A DNA stretch of 13,044 bases, taken from contig JADGJG010000751.1 in the NCBI GenBank assembly GCA_027596195.1, positions 1-13,044 of the forward strand. Direction: 5' to 3'. This DNA is from Podochytrium sp. JEL0797 (lineage: Eukaryota; Chytridiomycota; Chytridiomycetes; Chytridiales; Chytriomycetaceae). The first letter of the stretch is position 1; every line of letters starts with the position of its first letter. Shown here piece by piece: positions 1 to 9,100 of this stretch. Below the pieces are notes generated by a model that saw nothing but the letters and a program-made list of their open reading frames with translations, searched no databases and was not told the DNA's origin. The translations under genes and the position numbers were made by a program.

Positions 1-283
1 GTGTGGGGGTGTGGGGGGGGGGGGGAGTGGAGTGTTTGGGGGAGTGGGTTGCGGAGGGGTTTCGCGTTTTTGGACAATGGATGGCGTTGAGGTTGGGGTT
101 TGTGCCTGTGGTGCAGGCGGTGGCGGTGGAGGGGGTGTGAATATTATATTTTTTTGGAGGGTAATCAGTGGTTGAAAGAAGGGTGGTTGTGAAAGAAGGT
201 GGTCATGAAAGAAGAAGTGGCATATTAGTATTAAAATAATGATTTAGTAGATTTGTTGAAAAGAAACAAAAATCCCAAACGCG
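1..283. other. G-rich, low-complexity upstream region, no gene seen
   Basis: The first ~130 bases are strongly G/GT-rich, with a run of 13 G around positions 13-25. An A/T block (ATATTATATTTTTTT) follows near 141-155, then a purine-rich stretch leading to the protease start at 284. No convincing exon was found on either strand. It probably holds the 5' flank and promoter of the protease. The opening G-rich stretch may be low-quality contig-end sequence, because the other end of the window also finishes in G. Confidence 0.5.
171..219 (+). repeat. Three imperfect ~16-bp tandem copies, core TGAAAGAAG
   Basis: Three adjacent units share the core GAAAGAAG: 171-185, 186-201 and 202-219. Each begins with GT and ends in GGTG or AGTG. 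They lie ~65-110 bp upstream of the protease start codon, so they could be promoter elements or simply slippage-derived sequence. No known factor site is claimed. Confidence 0.45.
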
Positions 284-1988
284 ATGATCCTCTTTCTGTT
301 CGCCTCCCTTGTTCGGATATCCCACGCCAACGTGATCCCACTCCATCGCGCACGTGTGGACCGCGCCATTCTCAATGCCACCTCCCTCGTTTTTTCGTCC
401 ACGTCCTCGTTTGAGCAGCAACTGTCGGGAGGACCTCTTGTCACGGGGTGTTATAACATTGATATTTACGTTTCAGGGGAAAAGGTGAGGTGAGAGATGT
501 GTTTTGAAGCGTGTGTGTGTGTGATGCGGAGTGAAATGCGTTGGGTGGGTGTCGAGGAACAAAGGGATTTTTGGCAACGCGAGATTGACGCGTGTTGCGC
601 GAGATTGACACTCCATGCCGTCAGTCTTTCCCCACACTCTCCATCCTCAATTGGATGTTTCGATCGGGTACACCATGAATATTCTAACCACCCCATTTGG
701 CCTTGTTTTGAACATAGTTCAACGTCCAAGTTGATTCCGGATCCAGCGATCTCTTGATCCCGGGCAGCACCATCGAAAGCTACACTGGCCCCCAATACTC
801 GACGCTCGGCAAAACCCCCATCAGCCCCCAACTCGTTGGCGCCACGTTCGCCGACACTTCCAGCTGGAGCGGTCAATTCTTTTACGACACAGTCGGGATC
901 GAACAAAACACGATCCTCACGCACTCACCCTTTGCCGTCATGATGCATCAGACCACGAACCCGGTCGTAACGGATGGGACTACTTCGCAGGGGTTGCTGG
1001 GGCTCGCGTATGATTCTTTATCGAGTGTGAATGATTTGAAGGGGGTTCCGGGGGGAATGCCGATTACGCTCCTTTCGGCTTTGAGTGGGGCGCACGCGAT
1101 TGCAGCAGATGCGATCGCGTTTCGGAGTTGTCCTGCCAACTCTGCCACGGCTTCTGTTGTGGATTGGGGAATGAGCGATCCATCGTTGACGTGTACGCCT
1201 GTGGAATCCATGGCGTGGATCCAGGTTGTGAGTGAGACGTATTACATGGTGAATGTGACTTCGATTACGATTGGTGCCGCAGCGATGGTGCTTGGGGTTG
1301 GGTGGCAACAGGGAGATGGGTATAGTATTTTCGATTCGTGTACCACGATTATGCAGTTACCTGCTTTTGCGTATTCCGTACTCGTGAAGGATTTGATGGA
1401 GGGTGGTGGATTCGTAGGTGTAGGTGCGAAAAATTTGGCCCTGTTTTTGAACCAAGGGTATGGATTGAGTAACGTTGAGTTGGAGTATACGAAAATGCCT
1501 GATTTGGTGTTTACACTCATGTCCGAGGATGGAGCGACGGATGTGGAGATGCGGATTCCGCCGCAGGGGTATATTCAGTTGGATGGGCAGGGGAATTATT
1601 ATTTCACGGTCGGGTCGCAGGATGCGGCGGGGGTTGTGTTTGGGGCGACGGTGTTTGATAATTTTTATGTTGTGCTGGATCGCGGGGGGAGACGCGTGGG
1701 GTTGGGTTTGGGGTGTGATTGTGCAACGTGAGTTGATGTTTTTGATCCCCCCCATCTTCTCATTTGTGCTCATCAACTTTCCATCTTAGGCAAGGAGGCC
1801 GAATTTCCACGGTATCATTGCTGCAAGCAGGTTCCTCATTGGACGCGAATGTCACGTCCAATGCTCCTGCGCCGAGTGAGACGGCGGTTGTGAACACGGT
1901 GGCGGCCAAACAAAACGGCAGTATAACAACGAAACGCGATTCGATTTCGATTTTTCTTGTCGTTTCTTTTCATTTGTTGTTGATGTAA
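284..1988 (+). CDS. Pepsin-family (A1) aspartic protease, secreted, GPI-anchor-like tail; exons 284-484, 718-1727, 1790-1988
   Basis: The spliced product is 469 aa. A hydrophobic signal peptide (residues 1 to ~15, likely cut after SHA) fits secretion. Exon 1 joins exon 2 in phase 0 across a GTGAGG...ATAG intron (485-717) with a TTCTAAC branch-like site. This restores the first catalytic motif VDSGSSDLLIPG, with Asp at residue 73. Exon 2 also carries the GLLGLAYDSLS motif and a typical C-lobe ending, NFYVVLDRGGRRVGLGLG. The GTGAGT...TTAG intron (1728-1789) removes an in-frame TGA and leads to a Ser/Thr/Asn-rich tail ending in SISIFLVVSFHLLLM, which resembles a GPI-anchoring signal. Two key sites are unusual: the second motif reads FDSCTT (Asp 273, Cys in place of the usual Gly), and the flap Tyr appears to be Phe (TFADTSSWSG). 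It is a protease by family, but its activity is uncertain. Confidence 0.88.
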
Positions 1989-2103
1989 AACAAAGATTAT
2001 TTTATTTTCAACATTTTTGATGAGGTTTTGGCAAGGTTTTGGCACCAGAAAAAAATCACTCAGAGAGGAGAAGGAAAGGAAGAGAAGGGGAAGACGTTTA
2101 TCA
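1826..2103 (+). repeat. Direct repeat, copy 1: protease last exon plus 3' flank
   Basis: This ~278-bp segment matches 3001-3279 in the same orientation, offset by ~1175 bp. It holds the last 53 codons of the protease, the stop codon and ~115 bp of 3' flank. The coding part has 14 differences in 162 bases and no indels. The flank is also clearly alike (TTTATTTTCAACATTTTT, then a purine-rich GAGAAGGAAAGGAAG stretch) but carries small indels. Confidence 0.9.
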
Positions 2104-2217
2104 AGTGACGCCAAAGGCGGAAGGGATCGTGAAATTTCAAAAAGCCTCACGTCTTCAAGTATTTAAGCCTTTATATAGTTTGAACTGTAAGTGTTGTGCA
2201 ATTGCCATGTGAGTGCT
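1989..2217. other. Intergenic region after the protease
   Basis: It holds the 3' flank of the protease, whose first ~115 bp belong to the direct repeat, and then ~110 bp up to the tail of the zinc-finger relic on the other strand. No gene was seen. The two genes converge here. Confidence 0.5.
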
Positions 2218-2840
2218 TTATTGATACACGCGCGATGTTTGCGCAAGGCAGTGGAACGCGCCATGGGTGTCATCCTCTTCCTTGTTGCTATTCTTGCCGG
2301 TGGCATGTCACTTGAGCCATTTGGTGGTGAACGCGTACTCAGAGCAGAGGTATTTCTTCGTGTTGCCAGCGTGCGAGCGGAGATGCCTCTTGAGGCTGCC
2401 TGCCCATTTGGTGGTTAATGCGCACTTGGGGAAGTGGTGCTTTTTCGCGTTGGCATCGTGCGTTCGGAGATGAGTCTTGAGGGCGCTTGGCCATTTGGCG
2501 GAGTATGTGCACTCGGGCTCGGTGCAGTGGTGCTTCTTCGAGTTAGCGTTGAGCCTGCGCTTGTGCACGTTGAGGTTGCTGCTATTGGTGGCGGCATACT
2601 GGCACTTGCCAACGTCGCACTTGAAAGGCTTGACTCCCTTGTGACTACGCTTGTGCACGGTGAGGTGGCCGCGTATGGTCGCGGCAAACATGCAATTCCC
2701 AATTTTTTTGAACTGCTTGATGCCGTTGTGGATGGGCTTGTGTCTGGCGAGGTGGGCCTCGCCAACTTGATGCAGTCCTCGGCAGCTTGGTGACGGTCCT
2801 TTGGCTCCACACTTCCCTCCAACTCATCCAGACATGCCAT
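2218..2840 (-). pseudogene. Degenerate C2H2 zinc-finger array (best open part 2308-2691)
   Basis: On the minus strand the frame open from 2823 to 2308 encodes zinc-finger units such as QVGEAHLARHKPIHNGIKQF, HLTVHKRSHKGVKPFKCDV and SALKTHLRTHDANAKKHH. One finger is intact (C-x4-C-x12-H-x3-H, beginning CTEPEC). Others have lost ligands: one lacks its last His (NLNVHKRRLN), one lacks its first Cys (HHFPKCAL), and the last lacks its second Cys. The frame ends at TGA (2308-2310) inside a finger, where Arg is expected after Leu-Lys (LK*H for LKRH, a CGA-to-TGA change). Finger-like sequence continues to a TAA at 2218. The ATG at 2840 opens a different frame, so a frameshift near 2820 is likely. An AATAAA lies on this strand at ~2217-2222. 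It was probably a DNA-binding protein, now decayed or mis-assembled. Confidence 0.65.
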
Positions 2841-3000
2841 TTTCTTTCGTTATTGACAATAAATATCGACAAGATGAAGGCTCGGAGAAGAAAAAAATAA
2901 TTTCAAGGGGGGCGGGGGGGGGGTCAAATTTACAAAGTAAATTGTAAAGTTTTTCTTAAATGTTGTACTCATTCACTGTTTTTGGTAAAAGGGATTTGTA
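2841..3000. other. Intergenic gap with a G-rich tract at 2907-2923
   Basis: The gap lies between the zinc-finger relic and the second protease-tail copy. It holds a G-rich tract broken only by one C and A/T-rich flanks. It has no similarity to the protease upstream of the repeat boundary and no gene was seen. Confidence 0.5.
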
Positions 3001-3279
3001 AGCAGGTTCCTCATTGGACGAGAATGTCACGTCAGTTGCTCCTGCGCCGGGTGGGACGGTGGTTGTGAACACGGCGGTGGCAAAACAAAACGGCAGTATA
3101 ACAACGAAACGCGATTCGATTTCGATTTTTCTTCTCGTTCCTTTTCTTTTCTTGTTGATGTAAAAAAACATGTTTTATTTTCAACATTTTTTATGAGGTT
3201 CGGCAACAGCAAACAAAAATCAAGAGGCACATTCAGAAGAGAAGAGAAAGGAAGGAACAGAAGGGGAAGGAGTTTATCA
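3001..3279 (+). repeat. Direct repeat, copy 2: protease tail plus 3' flank
   Basis: Second copy of 1826-2103 in direct orientation. It ends about 7 bp beyond the stop codon of the SPFH gene on the opposite strand (3287-3289), so the 3' untranslated region of that gene must run into the repeat. Confidence 0.9.
3002..3163 (+). pseudogene. Orphan copy of the protease C-terminal 53 codons
   Basis: The frame matches the last 53 codons of the protease with no indel and ends at the same TAA, after DSISIFLLVPFLFLLM. A TAA sits immediately upstream in frame where the parent gene has CAA, and no signal peptide, catalytic motif or start codon precedes it. Eleven of the 13 altered codons change the amino acid, so there is no sign of protein-level constraint. 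It looks like a fragment left by a partial tandem duplication. A use as the last exon of another gene cannot be excluded. Confidence 0.7.
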
Positions 3280-3286
3280 GCGCCTC

Positions 3287-5063
3287 TCACTTTTGGCTAG
3301 CTTGAGCGAGTCCCCATCCAGTCGCGGTTTGAAACCCAGCCGCGAGCAAGTCCTGGTGCGTCTCGGATCTCTCACCGGCAAAGTAGATGGTCTTTTCGGG
3401 CAACGCCTTGCGCTTCTCAACCTCAAACTGCGACAACTGCATCCTCGTGGCGTGTCCTTCGGGAACTTGGGAGTACGCCTTTCCAACCACCTCCACCTCT
3501 CTGCGCTTGGCCTCGGCGAGGGCCACAATGTTCTTGACGTCTTGCTGGGTCTTCAACTCGGAGGATTCGGCAGCAGCGTTAGCGGCCTTCACAACCTCGT
3601 AATATTTCGAGTCCGAAAGTTTGGTCGCAACGTAGAAGTCTGCGTCAGCGAGCGTCTTCTTCTGCTCCGCCTCCACTTTGGCAATCTGGAGCTTCCCCTG
3701 CTGCGTCTCAGTCGCAATGTGGTTCTGAAGCTCAATCTGCGTGGCCTGGACTTGGTTGCGCAACACCTGCTCCGACTGTCTCTCCAAATCCTTTCCAAGT
3801 GCGCCTTCGAGCTCACGGTCGAGAACGTCAAACGACTCCACCACGATTCCGTACGTTTCGGCTTGGAAACGAAGGTCCGTGAGACACGCCGACTTGAACG
3901 CGTCGAGCCAGGGTTCAATGTGGTCTGGCACGTCGCCGCCGACTTTCTGGGCACGCATGAACTGTTGGTAGGACAAACGCGAGACTACGCTGTTGACGGC
4001 GGTTTGGGCCGGATTCGCGAGGGCCATGAAGGCGTCGTTGTAGTTGGCAGTCAAGAGAACCGGGTCAGCGATTCTGTAACGCAAGTTGACGTTCAAAACG
4101 ACGGGGACTCCTTCGATCGTATACGCGGGTTGCGTCTTGAACGTGGTCTGGCGTTCTCCGAGCGAGTAAAACCCACGGAAGGAAGTATTGGCGTTCGTGA
4201 TGACGTGCTGGCCAGCCTTGAGGAGTAGAAGCTCGTTGGCGCGTTGCAAGATCAGCACGTTGTTGGCGGGAACGAGGAAAAAGGTTGCCACCGTGATTTT
4301 GGAGCCGCCCACAGTGATTTTGACGTCGCGTTTCCAACCCAAAACAGGACCGCGTCCGGACGGGCGCTGCTCGTAGTGGGCGTGCTCATCACCGAGGTTG
4401 AGGGTGTCGACAATGTCAATAACCTTGAACCTCCCCTGGGCACCGTATGCGGCGAATCCGGAGTTGCGGATGACAAAGATTCTGTTCGCGGGGTCGAGGA
4501 CAACAGCGGCTTCGGATTGACCGACTAGGCAAGTGGTGAGACCGAGAACGTCAATTGGGGAGGTGATGGAGTGCTTTCCCTCCCACGCGTGGCGCATGGA
4601 GCTGTCAAAACAAAACAAAATCATCAGCACTGGTGGGTTTGAGGGAAGGTCACTCACAAGTTCCAATAATTTCCCGAGTTGATGGCAATGACTGGACGTC
4701 CGTTTCGGTTCCAGACACCAATCTCACCGGTCTGGACGACCTTCCCGCCGAACGGCTTCTGCCTCTTTCTCGAAATCAAATGGTAGTCTTTGTTGGCGCG
4801 CATTCTCTTTTCGAGCTCCTGAAAGGCCGCAGGAAGACTCGTGGTGACTGATCAAGTACGGATTGGGAAATGCGGACATTTGAGTTCGAGAAGTTTGGGT
4901 GCAAGGAACTTGAAAGTTGAAACTCACCTTCAACAAAGTATGGGTTCTCCTTGACAGCAGCGGGGACACTCCAGTCGTCAGTTCCCTCAATTTTTTCGAC
5001 TTGGACAGGAACGTTGGTATTCGCAAGCATGTGCATCAGCGGGTGCTTCTCAGCGTTGGACAT
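3287..5063 (-). CDS. SPFH/band-7 (PHB) domain protein with N-terminal beta-repeats; exons 5063-4928, 4847-4658, 4601-3287
   Basis: The spliced product is 546 aa. Introns are 4927-4848 (GTGAGT...CAG, phase 1) and 4657-4602 (GTGAGT...ACAG, phase 2). Splicing gives continuous sequence such as PYFVEVTTSLPAAF and SGNYWNFSMRHAWEG. The start MSNAEKH (5063) is chosen because only low-complexity sequence lies upstream and the paralog at 12435 begins alike. Residues ~80-250 hold about three beta-repeat-like units (GEIGVWNRNGRPVIAINSG; AVVLDPANRIFVIRNSGF; NNVLILQRANELLLLKAG). An SPFH-type region follows (~219-375, including FRGFYSLGERQTTF and PVVLNVNLRYRIADPVLL), then a long Ala/Glu/Gln-rich helix (~375-500). 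No membrane segment is obvious. SPFH proteins form oligomeric scaffolds on membranes, and the shoulder of the major vault protein has the same fold. The exact function is unknown. Confidence 0.82.
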
Positions 5064-5304
5064 TCGTCGGGTGGGGGTGTGGTCTGCTGTCGGGTCGGCA
5101 CGAATTGCTTGTGTTTTTTTTTGGCAAAGTGGCAACGGGAGATGGCGCAGTTTTGTGTTTCTCCGTTGGCGCACGTGCCCACTCAAAAAGGCAATCAAAT
5201 TCACAGCCCCCAAATGACCCAACGCAGCCCCCACCAGCGATTCACCCCACGCACCCACTCTCGTAGCCCATTTTTGTTTTCAAGTTTTTCGATCTGCGAG
5301 AACA
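5064..5304. promoter_or_regulatory. Divergent promoter region between the SPFH gene and the coiled-coil genes
   Basis: The 241 bp between the two oppositely directed start codons must hold both 5' untranslated regions and both promoters. It contains a repeated CAGCCCCCA element (5202-5210 and 5225-5233) separated by GACCCAACG-type sequence, plus short T runs. No clear TATA box was seen. Co-regulation of the two sides is possible but only inferred. Confidence 0.5.
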
Positions 5305-6156
5305 ATGGACTCGCCTGTTGAAAAGCCCCCTCTCACGACCACGCGATTCTCCCTGACTGCATCCGATATCAATACCCTGATGGCTGTCCATGGAACCACA
5401 TTTTTTGATCTCGATGCTGTTGTTCAGATGATGAAATCGACGCGAGACGAAAGGCGGCAGACGATATTGTCTTTCACGAAAAAACCCGACCACTTGGATT
5501 TCATCAACGAGGAACAAAAGCTCCTTGAAGAGATGAAACCAGTTTGTGAAGAGCCAGATGAGATTGTCCTCGAAATTGGCGACGGACCGTTCATAGACCA
5601 GGAATTGGCAGTGAACGAGATTCCCGATCGACCCTCCACAGACCAAGAAACTGCCGCGCAGACTTTAGGATTGCAAATGAGACTCGATTCGATGCAAAGA
5701 GAACTTCGCATGAAAAATGATATCTTGGAATGGTTTGTCGAAGAGACAACCCGAGCCAAAGTGCAGAGAGAGTCATGCAGTTCTATTGAACGAAGTTTGC
5801 GACGGGTTATCGTCTCTTTGGAGGTTTGAAACTCCTGAAAAAGTTTTACGAAGGCTAACGCGCCGATGCAGGAGGAAAAAGAAATTTTGTGTAAATCCAA
5901 CGCGTCCCTGCGAAATCAACTTGAACTTCTCACCAATGAGTTCCGGAATCTCCAAATGAAAATTTCCAATGCAAAATCCCTGGATGAATCTGAAGTTGTC
6001 AAAAACCAAAAGCTTGCTCTCTTGGCAGAATTGACTGGGCGTGTTCGATCAAAGTCGGTGGACGTGAATGGGGGAAAGCTTCATTTGTTACAAGCAGATG
6101 GAGAAATTCTGCTTGTGAGGGAAGTGAAGCTGTCCGATGAGCACATCGCGAAATAA
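5305..6156 (+). CDS. Coiled-coil protein, unknown function; exons 5305-5823, 5872-6156
   Basis: The product is 267 aa, not recognised as a known family. The start has a good context (ACAATGG). The 48-bp intron (5824-5871) has GTTTGA donor, GCTAACG branch-like site and GCAG acceptor, and joins in phase 0 (VSLE to EEKEIL). The N-terminus carries FSLTASDINTL (residues 15-25), a motif echoed near the start of the next gene (MTPAEINRL). Residues ~115-240 are Glu/Lys/Leu/Gln-rich and predict coiled coil. The frame ends at TAA (6154-6156) and, past this one codon, stays open through 33 bases into the ATG of the next gene. It may therefore be the N-terminal part of a larger protein. A true separate gene with a very short gap remains equally possible. 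Confidence 0.72.
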
Positions 6157-6189
6157 AAAATATACGATTCCATTGTTCCCAAATCACGT

Positions 6190-9100
6190 ATGAGTGGCTC
6201 ATCACCGAGGAAACGCGCAAGCTCTATGACACCGGCCGAGATCAACCGGCTGGCCTGCAGCGATATAGATGCTACAATATCGACGACAGTATCTGCGCAA
6301 ACAACTGAAGCCGAAAACCGCGCCGCCAACGCAGATTGCACAATTCCTTCGCAGCTGAACAAGCGACGTGATACAGTAATCTTGACTGAACATCAATCTC
6401 AAAACGCAGAACAGCTGCTTCCTACGAAAAAGAAGAAGATCACTGCTGCAGAATTGAATCGATCAACCGCTTCTTCGCCATCGCCCACTTCGGAATTAAT
6501 GCCAGAGATTCAAATGGTTGAGACAATAATACCCCATCAAGCTCAACTGCGTTTAGAAAAGCCAAAAGAAATGCTTATGTTCGTCACCGCCGAGTCAGCT
6601 CCCGGTCCAGAACAACCGGTCCAAGAACAGGATTTCAATAATCTGTCTCTGATAAGCACGGAAATAATCCAATCCGACAGCTTGATCAAAAGAGAGTCCA
6701 CGGATTTCAATTCTTTGGACAAGTCCGCACAACGCGTCAATTCTCGCATTTCACGAGTGCAAAAAACGAGATCCAGTAGAATGTACGATTTCGAGATTTA
6801 TGATATTAGAGCTAATATCTTAATTAGAAGCTCGCGTATGCAGTATATTCGCTCCTGGAAGGCGCAAATTCAAAGTTCTATCCAGAGTATAAATCTTGCA
6901 AGCTTTCGCAATCGAGTCGAGCCCGAAAAGACGCCTGAAAGTCTTCAATCCCATATTCATTTGATGTCGGTCGAAAATGAAATTCAATTGGCTGTTTCAT
7001 TGTCCGAAAAGGCAGCTGCTTTGCTACGAGAAAAGAAATTGATCGAGCACACTGATTCTTTGAAAAGGCAATTGAAGTGCGGCAATAGTGATGAGGCGCT
7101 GCGAAACCCGTTGGAAGGGATGACCCCTGTGAACCGAGAGCAAGAGCTCGAGTTGCGGCTCTCTGAATGTCAAGCTGCTCTGCAATCAGAAGAAGCAAAG
7201 GTTCAGGAAGCTGAGGCTGTTGAGCTCTCTTTGGTTGCAAAAGTTCAAGGGCTGTCTAAACAAGTGGAGGAGTCCAAAAATGCCGTTCGAGTTGCTAGCG
7301 AAGTTATAGACGACCTCCAGAACCGCCATCACGTCGGGTACATATTGAATCGAGAATCCGAGGAAGCACGATCAAATGAACAGGAAGAAAGAGCAGCCAC
7401 GGATGCGTCAAATTCTTCGAGTGCGATGCATCTAAATGCTTTATTGAGTCGAGTTCAGAACGAGCCTATGCCAAATAGGGATGGAGCTGAAAATCAATCA
7501 CCAAGAACAGGCGGAATGGATCAACAGTTTTTGATTCAACGAGTTTGCAAGCTTGAGAGACTTCTGGATGGTACAATTCTGTCGCATCGCGAGCAAGTGT
7601 TTGTGCTGGAAGAAAACGTACGCCATTTCAACAAACTGCTTCGTCTGGCAGTATCTGAAAAAGACAATTACGGAGACATGAAGGACTTGGAGGCCATGCT
7701 GTGAGTTAAAAGAGTCGGCTTCGAATCTAATAAGCCAAATAGTGTGCAAGAAAGTATCAAGCTCGCCGCCACTTCCGTCCCGTCGATAGTTCCAGGATTT
7801 ATCTCCAGCGAAGAGCTATTCCTAAAACTTCAGAATCCAAGCGAGGAAGTGACTGGCAAATCAAATCAAAGGATTATTCCTGTACAAGGTAATTTTGATT
7901 TTGTTTATCAATTCCTATTAAATATTTTTAGAACGAAATTCGGCTTTGCTCGAGGAGCTGGAATCCTCCAGAGCGAATATTGCAATCCTAAGCACAAGAA
8001 ATTTGACTGGGACTGATGAAATCTCGGCATTGAAAAGGGCTCTGAAGGAAAAAAGCGCCGAATTGGAATCTCTTGCGCTTCAACCTCAAAATCCTTCCAT
8101 TATCCTGCCTCTGAGAAATATGGCATGCTATTCGTACGAATGCTGCCACGGTTTAGGATCCAATAGAGTCTGTTATTCGCCGAGTCACATCGAAAATCAT
8201 ATCGGACTGCACCAACAGCATGACGGGGAGGATTGCGCTGCCAAAGAAACAAAGATGCATCAAGAAAATCAGATTCTTTCGGAAAGTCTTCGTCATTTAC
8301 AGGAACTGAACGCGTCGCATGAACTGCGGCAAGGTGAGTTCACATTTCTCGACATAATCAGGTCTTCTAAATTCAATTTTTCAAAAAGCTGCATTGCTGA
8401 AAAATCTAGAGGCCTCTACAACCGAAATTGCTTCTCTCAATACCAAAATATCCAACGGGTCAAATGAGCTGGGGGATCTGAAGCAAAAAATCTCATCGTA
8501 TGCTGTCGAAACAGAAACACTGAAGGCGGAAAAGAACGAGCTCGCGTTGAGAGAGTTGAAACTTGTCGAAGAAAATCGGGCCAGTAGGGAGAATCAAATT
8601 GCGCTCCAGAATCAGTTGAAACAAACGGAAATAGCACTGAAAGGAGATGCAGATAATCGAGTTGTTGTGCTCAATGGTATGATGCGGAAACTATTAGAGA
8701 TGATTTAACTGAAGGAAATCTTTTAGAGCGTAACTCGGCCCTTCAGAAAGAATTGGATGGTCGAAGCACTCAAATATCAGAGCTCTCGACCGAGCTCTTC
8801 ATTAGCAAACATTCTATTGCCAACAACACTGCCGAGCTGCAAGTTCTGGCTTCGGAAAAAATTGAATACTTGGCGAAAGAGTCTGCACACATGAAGGAAC
8901 AGCAAACCCTCGTTGGCCAAAATCTGGAGCTGCAGAGCCGGGTGAAGGAAATCGCTACAGAGTTGAGCGAAGCACACACTTTAAACTCCAGCAATCAGAG
9001 TGAGCAGATAATAGTTGAGAATATGATTGATTCGCTAAATCACCAAACTAGAAAAATTACTCGAGGAACTGGCGACTTGCAAAACCAGCATAACACAACT

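Noticed and set aside
1..60. Telomere repeat at the left end
   Set aside because: The G/T-rich sequence has no regular short unit such as TTAGGG; it looks like irregular low-complexity sequence.
466..1776. Minus-strand open frames overlapping the protease
   Set aside because: The plus strand carries a well-formed aspartic protease across the same bases. The opposite frames have biased composition and no domain.
2191..2793. Plus-strand open frames across the zinc-finger region (up to 119 codons)
   Set aside because: They are shadows of the zinc-finger coding on the minus strand, and their translations repeat low-complexity Val/Leu/Gly patterns that mirror the fingers.
2907..2923. G-quadruplex regulatory element
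   Set aside because: It is a single near-continuous G tract rather than four separated G runs with loops, and nothing nearby links it to a promoter in use.
3293..4228. 311-codon plus-strand open frame antisense to the SPFH gene
   Set aside because: It mirrors the codon pattern of the real minus-strand exon. Its translation shows no recognisable domain, while the minus strand encodes clear SPFH sequence with consistent splicing.
6154..6156. TAA read as a sense codon (altered genetic code)
   Set aside because: Only one such codon is found in otherwise open coding sequence. The protease and the large coiled-coil gene both end at TAA where their proteins plausibly end, and TAA, TAG and TGA occur freely in introns.
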